DNA from: an uncultured Flavobacterium sp.
Lineage (GTDB): Bacteria > Bacteroidota > Bacteroidia > Flavobacteriales > Flavobacteriaceae
DNA length: 15,757 nucleotides
Assembly (NCBI RefSeq): GCF_946479975.1
Contig: NZ_CAMLIX010000118.1
Coordinates: 1 to 15,757 of the forward strand
Direction: 5' to 3'
A program made the position numbers and the translations under genes. Under the pieces are notes generated by a model, which was not told where the DNA came from, made no database searches, and saw only the letters and a program-made list of their open reading frames with translations. Every line of letters begins with the position of its first letter. Position 1 is the first letter of the stretch. Shown piece by piece: positions 6,688-13,702 of the stretch.

Positions 6688-7767
6688 ATGCATTTAAACA
6701 AAATTTCTTTATTCAATTATAAAAACTTTTCTGAAGCAAGTTTTGATTTTGACATCAAAATCAATTGTTTCGTGGGAAAAAATGGCATCGGAAAAACCAA
6801 TGTTCTGGATGCTATTTATCATTTGGCTTACGGAAAAAGTTATTTTAATCCACTAGCTGTTCAAAATATTAAACATGGCGAAGAGTTTTTTGTGATTGAT
6901 GCCGAACTGGAAAAGAACGAAAGAACAGAACAAATTGTCTGCAGTTTAAAAAAAGGACAGAAAAAGGTTTTGAAACGAAACGGAAAAGCTTATGACAAAT
7001 TCTCTGATCATATTGGTTTTATTCCGCTTGTAATTATTTCGCCTGCCGATAGAGATTTAATTGTGGAAGGAAGCGAAACCCGCCGTAAATTTATGGATAG
7101 TGTGATTTCGCAATTAGACTCTACTTATCTGCATCAGCTTATTCAATATCAAAAAGTAATTGTGCAGCGAAATGCGCTTTTGAAGTATTTCGCACTCAAT
7201 CGCACTTTTGACAACGATACCTTATCTATATATAATGAGCAGTTAAATGAATTTGGGAAGTCGATTTTTGAGAAGAGAAAAACTTTTCTAGAAGAATTTA
7301 TACCTATATTTAATAGACATCATCAAGCAATAACAGGATCTGAAGAAAGCGTGCAATTGGTTTATGAAAGTCATTTGTTCGAAAAAGATTTGCTGACGCT
7401 TTTACAGGAAAACATCAATAAGGACCGCGTTTTGCATTATACAACCGTCGGCGTTCATAAAGATGATTTGTCATTTGAAATTGATTCGCATCCGATAAAA
7501 AAATTCGGTTCACAAGGCCAGCAGAAATCATTTTTGATTGCTTTAAAACTGGCTCAATTTGAATTCTTAAAAAAACAAAGCGGCGTAAAACCTATTCTTT
7601 TGTTCGATGATATTTTTGACAAATTGGACGAAACCCGAGTTGCCAAAATTGTAGAAATGGTAAACAGCGAAACCTTTGGACAGCTTTTTATTTCTGACAC
7701 ACATCCTGAAAGAACCGAAGCGATTGTAAAATCGACACATCAGAGTTATAAAATATTTAATTTATAG
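6688..7767 (+). CDS. recF: DNA replication and repair protein RecF
   Basis: RecF is an SMC/ABC-like ATPase. With RecO and RecR it loads RecA at single-strand gaps and restarts stalled forks. This 359-aa protein is of normal family length and has all ATPase elements. Walker A is GKNGIGKTN (30-38). The ABC signature is FGSQGQQKS (273-281). Walker B is [12 protein letters not shown] (303-314), and a switch histidine lies in FISDTH (334-339). The N-terminal start [14 protein letters not shown] fits the usual RecF beginning, so the ATG at 6688 is well supported. It is not next to dnaA, dnaN or gyrB here. It is divergent from the TPR-like gene and followed by a 204-bp gap containing a nested palindrome. 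Confidence 0.97.
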   Translation: MHLNKISLFNYKNFSEASFDFDIKINCFVGKNGIGKTNVLDAIYHLAYGKSYFNPLAVQNIKHGEEFFVIDAELEKNERTEQIVCSLKKGQKKVLKRNGKAYDKFSDHIGFIPLVIISPADRDLIVEGSETRRKFMDSVISQLDSTYLHQLIQYQKVIVQRNALLKYFALNRTFDNDTLSIYNEQLNEFGKSIFEKRKTFLEEFIPIFNRHHQAITGSEESVQLVYESHLFEKDLLTLLQENINKDRVLHYTTVGVHKDDLSFEIDSHPIKKFGSQGQQKSFLIALKLAQFEFLKKQSGVKPILLFDDIFDKLDETRVAKIVEMVNSETFGQLFISDTHPERTEAIVKSTHQSYKIFNL

Positions 7768-7779
7768 TTTTTTTATTTC

Positions 7780-7904
7780 ACCACAAATTGCGCAATTTTC
7801 ACAAATTTATTTTTAGCATTTTTAACTTTGACAAAGTTTGAAACTTTGTCAAAGTTGACGAGGTGTCAATTAAAAAATTTGTGAAAATTCGTGTAATTTG
7901 TGGT
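7780..7904. repeat. Intergenic palindromic element with a second palindrome nested in its loop
   Basis: The outer arms are 7780-7808 (ACCACAAATT...CACAAATTT) and 7875-7904 (AAATTTGTG...AATTTGTGGT). They pair almost completely, with a short mismatch and one unpaired base near the middle of the arm. Each arm is built from three CACRAATT-like units. The 66-nt loop contains a perfect 16+16 inverted repeat (7824-7839 and 7841-7856) around a single G, and a small TTGAC/GTCAA hairpin at 7855-7869. The element lies between recF and the DUF2461 gene. Confidence 0.85.
7824..7856. repeat. Perfect 16-bp inverted repeat, ACTTTGACAAAGT type
   Basis: AACTTTGACAAAGTTT is followed after one G by its exact reverse complement, AAACTTTGTCAAAGTT. 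Each arm is itself a palindrome (AACTTTG, one base, CAAAGTT), so the DNA can fold as one long hairpin or as two small ones. It lies wholly within the loop of the larger element at 7780-7904. Confidence 0.93.
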
Positions 7905-7971
7905 AAACTTATTTTTAAGAAATCAGTAAATTAGCAAAAAACAATAACTGCAATAAAACAACAAAAAGATT

Positions 7972-8649
7972 ATGCTCACGAAAGAATCATTGCAATTTTT
8001 AGACGATTTAAAAAAGAACAACAATAGAGACTGGTTTCAGGAAAACAAAAAACGATACGAGGTTTTCAAAAAAGATTATCATCAATTGGTAAGTGATTTT
8101 TTGGATGCCATGAAACCGCTTGATCCTTCTTTAGAATTTTTAGAAGTTAAAAACTGCACTTTTAGAATCAATCGTGACATTCGTTTTTCTAAAGATAAAT
8201 CTCCTTACAAAGCACATTTGGGCGTTTGGCTTTCTGCTGGAGCAAAAGGTGCAAATCGTTCTGGCTATTATGTTCATATTGAAAAAGGTGCCAGTTTTAT
8301 TGCTGGCGGATTTTATTCTCCCGACGCAGATGATTTAAAGAAAGTCCGTAAAGAAATTGCATTTTTCTATGATGATTTACAAGAAATTTTAAACGATAAA
8401 AGCTTCAAAAAAGAGTTTGGAAGCTTAGATGTCAACGAGAGTAATTCACTAAAAAGCATGCCTCGCGGTTACGAAAAAGACCATCCTGCAATTGAGTTCT
8501 TAAAATTAAAAAGCTATACAGCAACTCAGAAAATTGATATTTCGGAAGTAACTCAAAAAGACTTCGTAAAAAAAATAAGTCAGAAACTAATCGCTCTAAA
8601 ACCATTGAATCATTTTATCAATCGCGCTTTAGAAACCGAAGAATTTTAA
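7972..8649 (+). CDS. DUF2461 family protein (TIGR02453-like)
   Basis: This 225-aa protein of unknown biochemical function matches the DUF2461 family as I know it. It opens with LTKESLQFLDDLKKNNNRDWF (2-22) and NKKRYE (25-30). A central FRINRDIRFSKDKSPYK (64-80) is followed by HLGVWLSAG and a glycine-rich strand region with YYVHIEKGASFIAGGFY (99-115), as is typical of the family. It has no signal peptide or membrane helix, so it is probably cytoplasmic. It is flanked on both sides by palindromic intergenic repeats, so its membership of an operon with recF (204 nt upstream) or the glycosyltransferase (84 nt downstream) is uncertain. Confidence 0.88.
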   Translation: MLTKESLQFLDDLKKNNNRDWFQENKKRYEVFKKDYHQLVSDFLDAMKPLDPSLEFLEVKNCTFRINRDIRFSKDKSPYKAHLGVWLSAGAKGANRSGYYVHIEKGASFIAGGFYSPDADDLKKVRKEIAFFYDDLQEILNDKSFKKEFGSLDVNESNSLKSMPRGYEKDHPAIEFLKLKSYTATQKIDISEVTQKDFVKKISQKLIALKPLNHFINRALETEEF

Positions 8650-8657
8650 AAAGAAAG

Positions 8658-8719
8658 TTGCCACGAATTTCACGAATTAGCACGAATTAATTAGTGTAAA
8701 TTGGTGAAATTTGTGGCAA
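8658..8719. repeat. Palindromic intergenic repeat (CACRAATT family)
   Basis: The left arm 8658-8686 begins TTGCCACGAATTTCACGAAT and contains three CACGAATT units. The right arm is 8691-8719, and 24 of 29 positions pair. The loop is TTAA. The element fills most of the 84-nt gap between the DUF2461 gene and the glycosyltransferase. Its sequence and orientation are close to the copy at 12933-12987, and both end in GTGGCAAAAAAA. No flanking target-site duplication was seen. Confidence 0.88.
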
Positions 8720-8733
8720 AAAAATATACCTGA

Positions 8734-9774
8734 ATGAAAAGAAAAATACTTTTTCTTGGAGAATCTTACCGTGCCGACGCCATTACTTGGATGAAAGGCT
8801 TGAAAGAATTTGGCGATTTTGAAATTATCACTTGGGAACTTCAAACGCCAAACAATCAAAGATTCAAACGTATTTTAGAGTATTTCTTTGCTCCTACTGC
8901 TATTCGGAAAATCATTAAAAAAGAAAAACCAGACATGGTGATTGCCGAAAGAACGACCAGCTACGGTTTTCTTGCTGCATTATCTGGATCTAAAACTATC
9001 GCCATCGCACAGCAAGGCCGAACAGATTTATGGCCAGAAGGATCTGTTTTATATCCGTTTAAAAAAATCATTCAGAAATATGCTTTTAAGAAGGCGCATT
9101 TAATTCATGCTTGGGGACCGGTTATGGCAATTCACATGAAAGCATCTGGAGTTGACATGAATAAAGTTTTGGCTCTTCCAAAAGGAATCGACTTGTCGCT
9201 TTTTACACCTTCAACTAATCATTCAAATAAAATTGAAGCCATTGTAACGCGCTCGCTGCAGCCGGAATATCGTCACGATTCTATTTTAAGAGCATTCGGA
9301 ATTTTAAACCAAAAAGGAATTGATTTTTCGTTGACAATTGTTGGTGACGGAACAAGATTGCAGGATTTGAAAGATTTAGCTACAGCACTTCAAATCGAAA
9401 ATAAAGTGGTTTTTACAGGAAGAATTCCGAATACAGAGCTTCCAAAATTATTACAGCAATCGAATATTTACATCAGCATGCCAATTACCGAAGGTGTTTC
9501 TGCTTCTTTATTTGAAGCAATGGCTTGCAACTGCTTTCCTGTAGTTTCTGATATTCCTGGAAATCAAAGCTGGATTACACATCGCCAAAATGGTCAATTA
9601 ATCACAATTGATGACATTGAAATGTTAGCAAACGAATTGATTTGGTCTTTTGAAAATTCCGAATTACGAAATGAGGCAATTATTCGAAATAGAAAATTTG
9701 TGGAGGAAAATGCGAATTACGATATAAATATGAAGATTATTTCGGAGAAATATCATGAATTGCTAAACTTGTGA
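8734..9774 (+). CDS. GT4-type glycosyltransferase
   Basis: This 346-aa protein has the two Rossmann-like halves of a GT-B glycosyltransferase. The N-terminal acceptor half starts with ILFLGESYRADA (5-16). The C-terminal donor half holds LPKGIDLSLF (148-157), IVGDGTRLQDL (202-212), VVFTGRIPNTEL (225-236) and the GT4 motif EGVSASLFE (253-261), where E253 and E261 form the EX7E pair that contacts the nucleotide sugar. There is no membrane helix, so it is probably cytoplasmic or peripheral. The acceptor is unknown; envelope polysaccharide or glycolipid synthesis is the usual role. There is no cluster of other sugar genes around it. It ends 17 nt from the convergent secreted-protein gene. Confidence 0.88.
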   Translation: MKRKILFLGESYRADAITWMKGLKEFGDFEIITWELQTPNNQRFKRILEYFFAPTAIRKIIKKEKPDMVIAERTTSYGFLAALSGSKTIAIAQQGRTDLWPEGSVLYPFKKIIQKYAFKKAHLIHAWGPVMAIHMKASGVDMNKVLALPKGIDLSLFTPSTNHSNKIEAIVTRSLQPEYRHDSILRAFGILNQKGIDFSLTIVGDGTRLQDLKDLATALQIENKVVFTGRIPNTELPKLLQQSNIYISMPITEGVSASLFEAMACNCFPVVSDIPGNQSWITHRQNGQLITIDDIEMLANELIWSFENSELRNEAIIRNRKFVEENANYDINMKIISEKYHELLNL

Positions 9775-9791
9775 AATTAACAGTTTCAGCT

Positions 9792-10532
9792 TTAACCTTT
9801 CGGATAAGCCAGAGAAACCTTTTTATTATAAGAGTCATACACTACAAAATAAAAATCCTCTTTTTCACGCAATAGATAGACATTTCCATAACTTTCATTT
9901 TTAGAAGAAACGATTTTATAGTTAGATAAATTAACCTGTTTATTTCTGTCTTCACAATCTTTAACAATTCCTTCAGGTTCATTTTGATTTGTAGTATTCC
10001 ATACGTAATCATATAATTTCCATTCCGCACCAAAAGAACTTAGCATTTGAGCATACAACATTTTATCTTTATCCTCCTGTAAATTTCCATTACTCGGAAT
10101 CAATTGAATTGCATTTTCTCCTTCTTTATAAATATAAAAAACACCTAAATCCCTAATTAATTCTTTCTTGTTTATTTTTTTCATTCCACACAAAAGACCA
10201 ACAGAACGAACATTTTCCACAATCATGCGTAAATGGTCATTATCAATTAATGTGTAAGTTCCTGAGGCAGAAACAAAGCAGTCATTAAGACATTGCATTG
10301 TTTGAGCAGATGAAAATGTACCATCTAAATTAAAAGTCACACTATAACCATTATTCGGTTCCTTTTCTTTTACCAAAGAATATGTTGTCAGATCTGTATA
10401 TCCAATTATATTCTTTGCTATCCATTTTCCTTCGATGGTATTTTGTGCAAGAAGTACACTTGGAAAAAGAATCAGAAACAACATTATGATTTGCTTTTTT
10501 AAACGCAGTACTTTGTCTATTGTGACAATCAT
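9792..10532 (-). CDS. Secreted protein of unknown function
   Basis: I do not recognise a family for this 246-aa protein. It has an N-terminal signal-like segment: basic residues at about 10-13 (RLKK), a hydrophobic core IIMLFLILFPSVLL (15-28), and a likely cleavage after A29 (LLA/QN), common in Bacteroidota. The mature part opens with GKW (35-37) and strand-like stretches such as YSVTFNLDGTF (63-73) and GTYTLIDNDHLRMIV (91-105). These recall lipocalin-like or other beta-barrel small-molecule binders, but weakly. Cysteines are at 81, 85, 115 and 193, so disulfides are possible. An internal ATG at M17 would drop the positive n-region, so the first ATG is preferred. It converges on the glycosyltransferase and is divergent from the aminotransferase gene. 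Confidence 0.75.
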   Translation of the reverse strand: MIVTIDKVLRLKKQIIMLFLILFPSVLLAQNTIEGKWIAKNIIGYTDLTTYSLVKEKEPNNGYSVTFNLDGTFSSAQTMQCLNDCFVSASGTYTLIDNDHLRMIVENVRSVGLLCGMKKINKKELIRDLGVFYIYKEGENAIQLIPSNGNLQEDKDKMLYAQMLSSFGAEWKLYDYVWNTTNQNEPEGIVKDCEDRNKQVNLSNYKIVSSKNESYGNVYLLREKEDFYFVVYDSYNKKVSLAYPKG

Positions 10533-10585
10533 AATTATTTCATTTTTAGCATTATTAAATCTTTGGAAATCAATTTAAAAACCAT

Positions 10586-10593
10586 CAAATATA
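10586..10593 (-). promoter_or_regulatory. Candidate -7 box for the secreted-protein gene (TATATTTG)
   Basis: On the minus strand TATATTTG matches TAnnTTTG, 53 nt upstream of the start codon of the secreted-protein gene. The nearest upstream TTTG is about 31 nt away, further than the usual 17-23, so the -33 part is not supported. Confidence 0.35.
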
Positions 10594-10704
10594 AAATTTA
10601 TTTTTTAATCTCTATTTATAATTTCAAACAGAAAATTAAGACCGTAACTTTTATTAAACGGAAGCGACATATTCAATAAACGGTTTAATTTAATCTGAAA
10701 AATC

Positions 10705-11808
10705 ATGAATAATAGAAGAGATTGGCTCAAAAAAGTAAGTTTAGGCGCAGTAGGATTAGGCTTTTGCCAATTTGAGGTATTTGCAAAAACTCCGTCAGAA
10801 AATTTCATAATTTCTGATGTAGAGAAATCACCTATTTTATTGCGATCGAATGAAAATCCGTATGGCCCCTCTCCTTTGGCGCGTACTGCTATGCAGAAAA
10901 GCATCAACAATAGCAATCGATACGGATGGGATCTTTCGGGCGAGTTAATTTCGCTTATTGCTAAAAAGAACAATGTTTCAGATGGCAACATTCTTCTCGG
11001 CGCCGGCTCAACTGAGATTTTGGATTTAGTTCTTCAATATACTGCATTACAAAAAGGCAATTTCGTTTTAGCCGAAACGACTTTTAATTATTGGACTTTT
11101 CCGTCTGAAAAATTGGGAATTAAGAAAATCACCGTTCCATTAACTTCAGACAAAAAACATGATTTAACAGCAATGTTAAACGCAATTGATTCTGAGACCA
11201 AAATGGTTTACATCTGTAATCCTAATAATCCAACAGGAACAATTTGCGAAAGAGATCAATTGGTTTCTTTTATAAAAGAAGCTTCTAAAAAAGTTATTGT
11301 TTTTGTTGACGAAGCCTATCTCGATTTCACAAAAGAAGAATCGTTGAGTAATCTGGCAATGGAAAATAAAAATTTAATTGTAACCAAAACTTTTTCAAAA
11401 ATGTACGGTTTGGCTGGCGCGCGTATTGGTTATGCAGTGGCATCTTCTTCAACAATTGACGAATTGAGTGCTTTAAAATCTTCTCCTAATTTATCTGTCA
11501 GCGTAGTTTCAACTGTTGCAGCGATCGCTTCTTTAAAAGATGAAAAATTTATCAGTGAAGTCCAATCATTAAATGAACAAGTAAAAAAATATACTATAGA
11601 ACAGCTTACAAAGCTCCATTTAACCTGTATTCCTTCTCATGCGAATTTCATTTATTTTTCATTAGATAATTACAAAAAAGATTTCTTTAAACAATTGGAA
11701 AATCACAATATAGAAGGAACTAAAATTTATGAAGAAAACGGAAAATGGACGAGAATTACAATTGGTACAATGAAAGAAATGCAGCAATTTATTGAGGCAA
11801 TAAAATAA
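10705..11808 (+). CDS. HisC-like PLP-dependent aminotransferase with Tat signal
   Basis: This 367-aa fold-type I aminotransferase resembles histidinol-phosphate aminotransferase. The catalytic set is complete: NENPYGPS (49-56), CNPNNPTGT (171-179), VDEAYLDF (201-208, with D202 and Y205 for the cofactor), the Schiff-base lysine K232 in TFSKMYGLAGARIGY, R240, and a C-terminal substrate arginine in TRITIGT. Unlike cytoplasmic HisC it begins NNRRDWLKKVSLGAVGLGF, a twin-arginine (Tat) signal, with a possible cleavage near VFA (25-27). It is therefore inferred to be exported folded with its cofactor. The substrate is unknown, and no histidine genes are nearby. It is divergent from the secreted-protein gene and 108 nt upstream of murB. 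Confidence 0.88.
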   Translation: MNNRRDWLKKVSLGAVGLGFCQFEVFAKTPSENFIISDVEKSPILLRSNENPYGPSPLARTAMQKSINNSNRYGWDLSGELISLIAKKNNVSDGNILLGAGSTEILDLVLQYTALQKGNFVLAETTFNYWTFPSEKLGIKKITVPLTSDKKHDLTAMLNAIDSETKMVYICNPNNPTGTICERDQLVSFIKEASKKVIVFVDEAYLDFTKEESLSNLAMENKNLIVTKTFSKMYGLAGARIGYAVASSSTIDELSALKSSPNLSVSVVSTVAAIASLKDEKFISEVQSLNEQVKKYTIEQLTKLHLTCIPSHANFIYFSLDNYKKDFFKQLENHNIEGTKIYEENGKWTRITIGTMKEMQQFIEAIK

Positions 11809-11861
11809 AATTTTGGAAAAAGTCTTTTTAGAGAAAATCTACTCAAACAAATTATAATCGT

Positions 11862-11869
11862 TACTTTTG
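11862..11869 (+). promoter_or_regulatory. Candidate -7 box for murB (TACTTTTG)
   Basis: TACTTTTG matches TAnnTTTG, 47 nt upstream of the murB ATG, in the 108-nt gap after the aminotransferase gene. No TTG was found at the usual -33 distance, so this is a half-site match only. Confidence 0.35.
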
Positions 11870-11881
11870 ATCTCAGAATTT

Positions 11882-11901
11882 TTCCGAAGTTTCGGAACTT
11901 A
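11882..11901 (+). promoter_or_regulatory. Overlapping small hairpins in the murB leader
   Basis: TTCCGAA and TTCGGAA (11882-11888 and 11891-11897) form a perfect 7-bp inverted repeat with a 2-nt spacer. An alternative 5-bp hairpin, AAGTT-TCGG-AACTT (11887-11900), overlaps it, so the two cannot form together. They lie between the candidate promoter and the murB start. This is not a canonical terminator, since no T tract follows directly. It could equally be a DNA-binding site or chance. Confidence 0.35.
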
Positions 11902-11916
11902 AAAAGCCTTTTATTT

Positions 11917-12930
11917 ATGGAAATCCAATCCAATTTTTCTTTAAAAAAACACAATACTTTTGGCATTGAAGCAAGTGCTAAACAATTTGTTGCCGTTCAT
12001 TCTATTGCTGAATTGAAAACAGTTTTACAACAAAATAAAAATGAGAAAAAATTTATTTTGGGAGGTGGCAGCAATATGCTTTTAACAAAAGACATTGACG
12101 CTTTGGTAATTCATATTGATTTAAAAGGAAAGAAAATCATAAAAGAAGATGAAGATTTTGTCTGGGTTGAAAGTCAGGCCGGCGAAACTTGGCACGATTT
12201 CGTTCTTTATACAATTGACAATAATTTTGGCGGATTAGAAAATATGTCTTTGATTCCTGGAAATGTTGGCACAACTCCAGTTCAGAATATTGGCGCTTAC
12301 GGAACCGAAATAAAAGACACTTTCGTTTCTTGCGAAGCGATGAATATTGAAACTCAGGAAATGAAAACTTTCAACAATGCTGAATGTAATTTTGGCTACC
12401 GCGAAAGTATTTTCAAACATGAAGTAAAAGACCAATATATTATTACGTCGGTTGTTTTTAAACTGACGAAACGCAATCATAAAATCAATACTTCTTATGG
12501 AGATATTTTGGCAGAATTGGCAAAAAACAACATTGCAGAACCAACACTAAAAGATGTCAGCAATGCCGTTATTGCGATTAGACAAAGTAAATTACCTGAT
12601 CCTAAAGAATTAGGAAACAGCGGCAGTTTCTTCAAAAACCCGATTTTATTGAAATCTGATTTCGAAAAAATTCACCAGAAATTCCCAGAAATGAAATTTT
12701 ATGAAGTTTCTGAAACCGAAGTAAAAGTTCCTGCGGGATGGCTAATTGAACAAGCAGGTTTTAAAGGAAAACGTTTTGGAGATGCGGGAGTTCATAAAAA
12801 TCAAGCTTTAGTTTTAGTGAATTACGGAAACGCCACTGGACAGGAAATTTTAGCGGTTTCAAAAGAAGTTCAGAAAACAGTTTTTGAAACATTCGGCATT
12901 CATATTGAAGCAGAAGTGAATGTGATTTAA
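11917..12930 (+). CDS. murB: UDP-N-acetylenolpyruvoylglucosamine reductase
   Basis: MurB is an FAD enzyme that reduces UDP-GlcNAc-enolpyruvate to UDP-MurNAc with NADPH, the second committed step of peptidoglycan precursor synthesis in the cytoplasm. This 337-aa protein has the E. coli-like (type I) length. Visible sites are the FAD-binding GGGSNMLL (49-56), SLIPGNVGTTPVQNIGAYG (111-129), YRESIFK (161-167) with R162, the catalytic serine S237 in GNSGSFFKNP, PAGWLIEQAGFKG (272-284), and the C-terminal acid in IEAEV (330-334). The start MEIQSNFSLKKHNTFG matches the family N-terminus. It lies 108 nt after the aminotransferase and is followed directly by a palindromic repeat. Confidence 0.97.
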   Translation: MEIQSNFSLKKHNTFGIEASAKQFVAVHSIAELKTVLQQNKNEKKFILGGGSNMLLTKDIDALVIHIDLKGKKIIKEDEDFVWVESQAGETWHDFVLYTIDNNFGGLENMSLIPGNVGTTPVQNIGAYGTEIKDTFVSCEAMNIETQEMKTFNNAECNFGYRESIFKHEVKDQYIITSVVFKLTKRNHKINTSYGDILAELAKNNIAEPTLKDVSNAVIAIRQSKLPDPKELGNSGSFFKNPILLKSDFEKIHQKFPEMKFYEVSETEVKVPAGWLIEQAGFKGKRFGDAGVHKNQALVLVNYGNATGQEILAVSKEVQKTVFETFGIHIEAEVNVI

Positions 12931-12932
12931 AA

Positions 12933-12987
12933 CACAAATTTCACTAATTAGCACAAATTTAATTCGTGGAAATTTGTGAAATTCGTG
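12933..12987. repeat. Palindromic intergenic repeat (CACRAATT family)
   Basis: The left arm 12933-12959 begins CACAAATTTCACTAATTAGC. The right arm is 12961-12987, and 22 of 27 positions pair around a 1-nt loop. It starts two bases after the murB stop codon and ends shortly before the PaiB-like start. It aligns closely with the copy at 8658-8719, in the same orientation, and likewise runs into GTGGCAAAAAAA. Confidence 0.88.
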
Positions 12988-13003
12988 GCAAAAAAAGAGT
13001 AAA

Positions 13004-13618
13004 ATGTATACACCAGATTTATACAAAAACGAAAATCAGGAAGAAATCAGAGCATTTCTGAAAGAAAACAGTTTTGGAATTCTGATTAATCAAACTAATG
13101 GAAAATTATGTGCAACACATATTCCGATAGAACTTGAAATCAATGCTGAAGGAAAAGAGATTTTGCAGGGACATATTTCAAAACTGAATCCGCAGGCAGA
13201 CGGTTTTAGAGAAAATGATCAGGTTTTGGCAGTTTTTACAGGACCTCACAGTTATATTTCTTCTTCTTGGTACGATCACGAAAATGTTCCGACTTGGAAT
13301 TATATAGCCGTACACGTTTACGGAAGAATCAAAATTGTTGATTATGATACTTCTGTAGAGCAATTGAAAAAATTGGTGGATAAATATGAAGTAAATTCAG
13401 AAAATCCTGTTCGAGTTGAAGATTTATCAGCCAAAACAATGCGTGAAGCAAGAGGAATTTTTGGTTTTGAAATCGAAATTGACGAAATTCAGGCTACAAA
13501 AAAACTATCTCAAAGCCGTGACGACCACAATTATAACACTATAATAACCGAATTGGAAAAGACTAAAAACACTCAGTCTATTGCTGTTGCAAAAGAAATG
13601 TCAAAATGCCGAAAGTAA
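13004..13618 (+). CDS. PaiB-like FMN-binding protein
   Basis: This 204-aa protein matches the PaiB / FMN-binding negative transcriptional regulator family, which has a split-barrel flavin-binding fold. Recognisable family blocks are MYTPDLY at the start, FGILIN with THIPIEL (24-45), GPHSYISSSWY (80-90), VPTWNYIAVHVYG (95-107) and KLSQSR near 167-172. B. subtilis PaiB acts as a repressor of sporulation and protease genes, but most relatives are uncharacterised and the fold is not itself a DNA-binding one. A flavin-dependent enzymatic role is equally possible. It is separated from murB by a palindromic repeat, and from the next gene by a good promoter. Confidence 0.9.
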   Translation: MYTPDLYKNENQEEIRAFLKENSFGILINQTNGKLCATHIPIELEINAEGKEILQGHISKLNPQADGFRENDQVLAVFTGPHSYISSSWYDHENVPTWNYIAVHVYGRIKIVDYDTSVEQLKKLVDKYEVNSENPVRVEDLSAKTMREARGIFGFEIEIDEIQATKKLSQSRDDHNYNTIITELEKTKNTQSIAVAKEMSKCRK

Positions 13619-13632
13619 ATCGGCTTTAGCTA

Positions 13633-13662
13633 TTGAATTTAGCGAATTCATAATTACATTTG
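13633..13662 (+). promoter_or_regulatory. Promoter for the GT2-sigma factor unit (TTG-N19-TACATTTG)
   Basis: TTG at 13633-13635 and TACATTTG at 13655-13662 are separated by 19 nt. This fits the flavobacterial consensus TTG-N17-23-TAnnTTTG well and is the best promoter match in the window. It lies just past the paiB-like stop codon and 40 nt upstream of the glycosyltransferase ATG. A perfect inverted repeat, TGAATT-TAGCG-AATTCA (13634-13650), overlaps the -33 and the spacer, where a repressor could bind. Confidence 0.6.
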
Positions 13663-13702
13663 CAGTCGCAGAACGTGAAATTAATAGAACGAAATAAATC
13701 AG

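Noticed and set aside
8658..8719. Palindrome considered as an insertion sequence remnant or MITE with target-site duplication
   Set aside because: No direct duplication is visible at either flank and no transposase is in the window, so only a dispersed palindromic repeat is claimed.
10653..10690. AAACGG direct repeat in the divergent region before the aminotransferase gene
   Set aside because: Two copies of a 6-base word are expected by chance at this scale and do not flank a promoter match.
7780..12987. Repeats considered as a CRISPR array
   Set aside because: The copies are kilobases apart, are themselves palindromic, have no regular spacers and no cas genes nearby.
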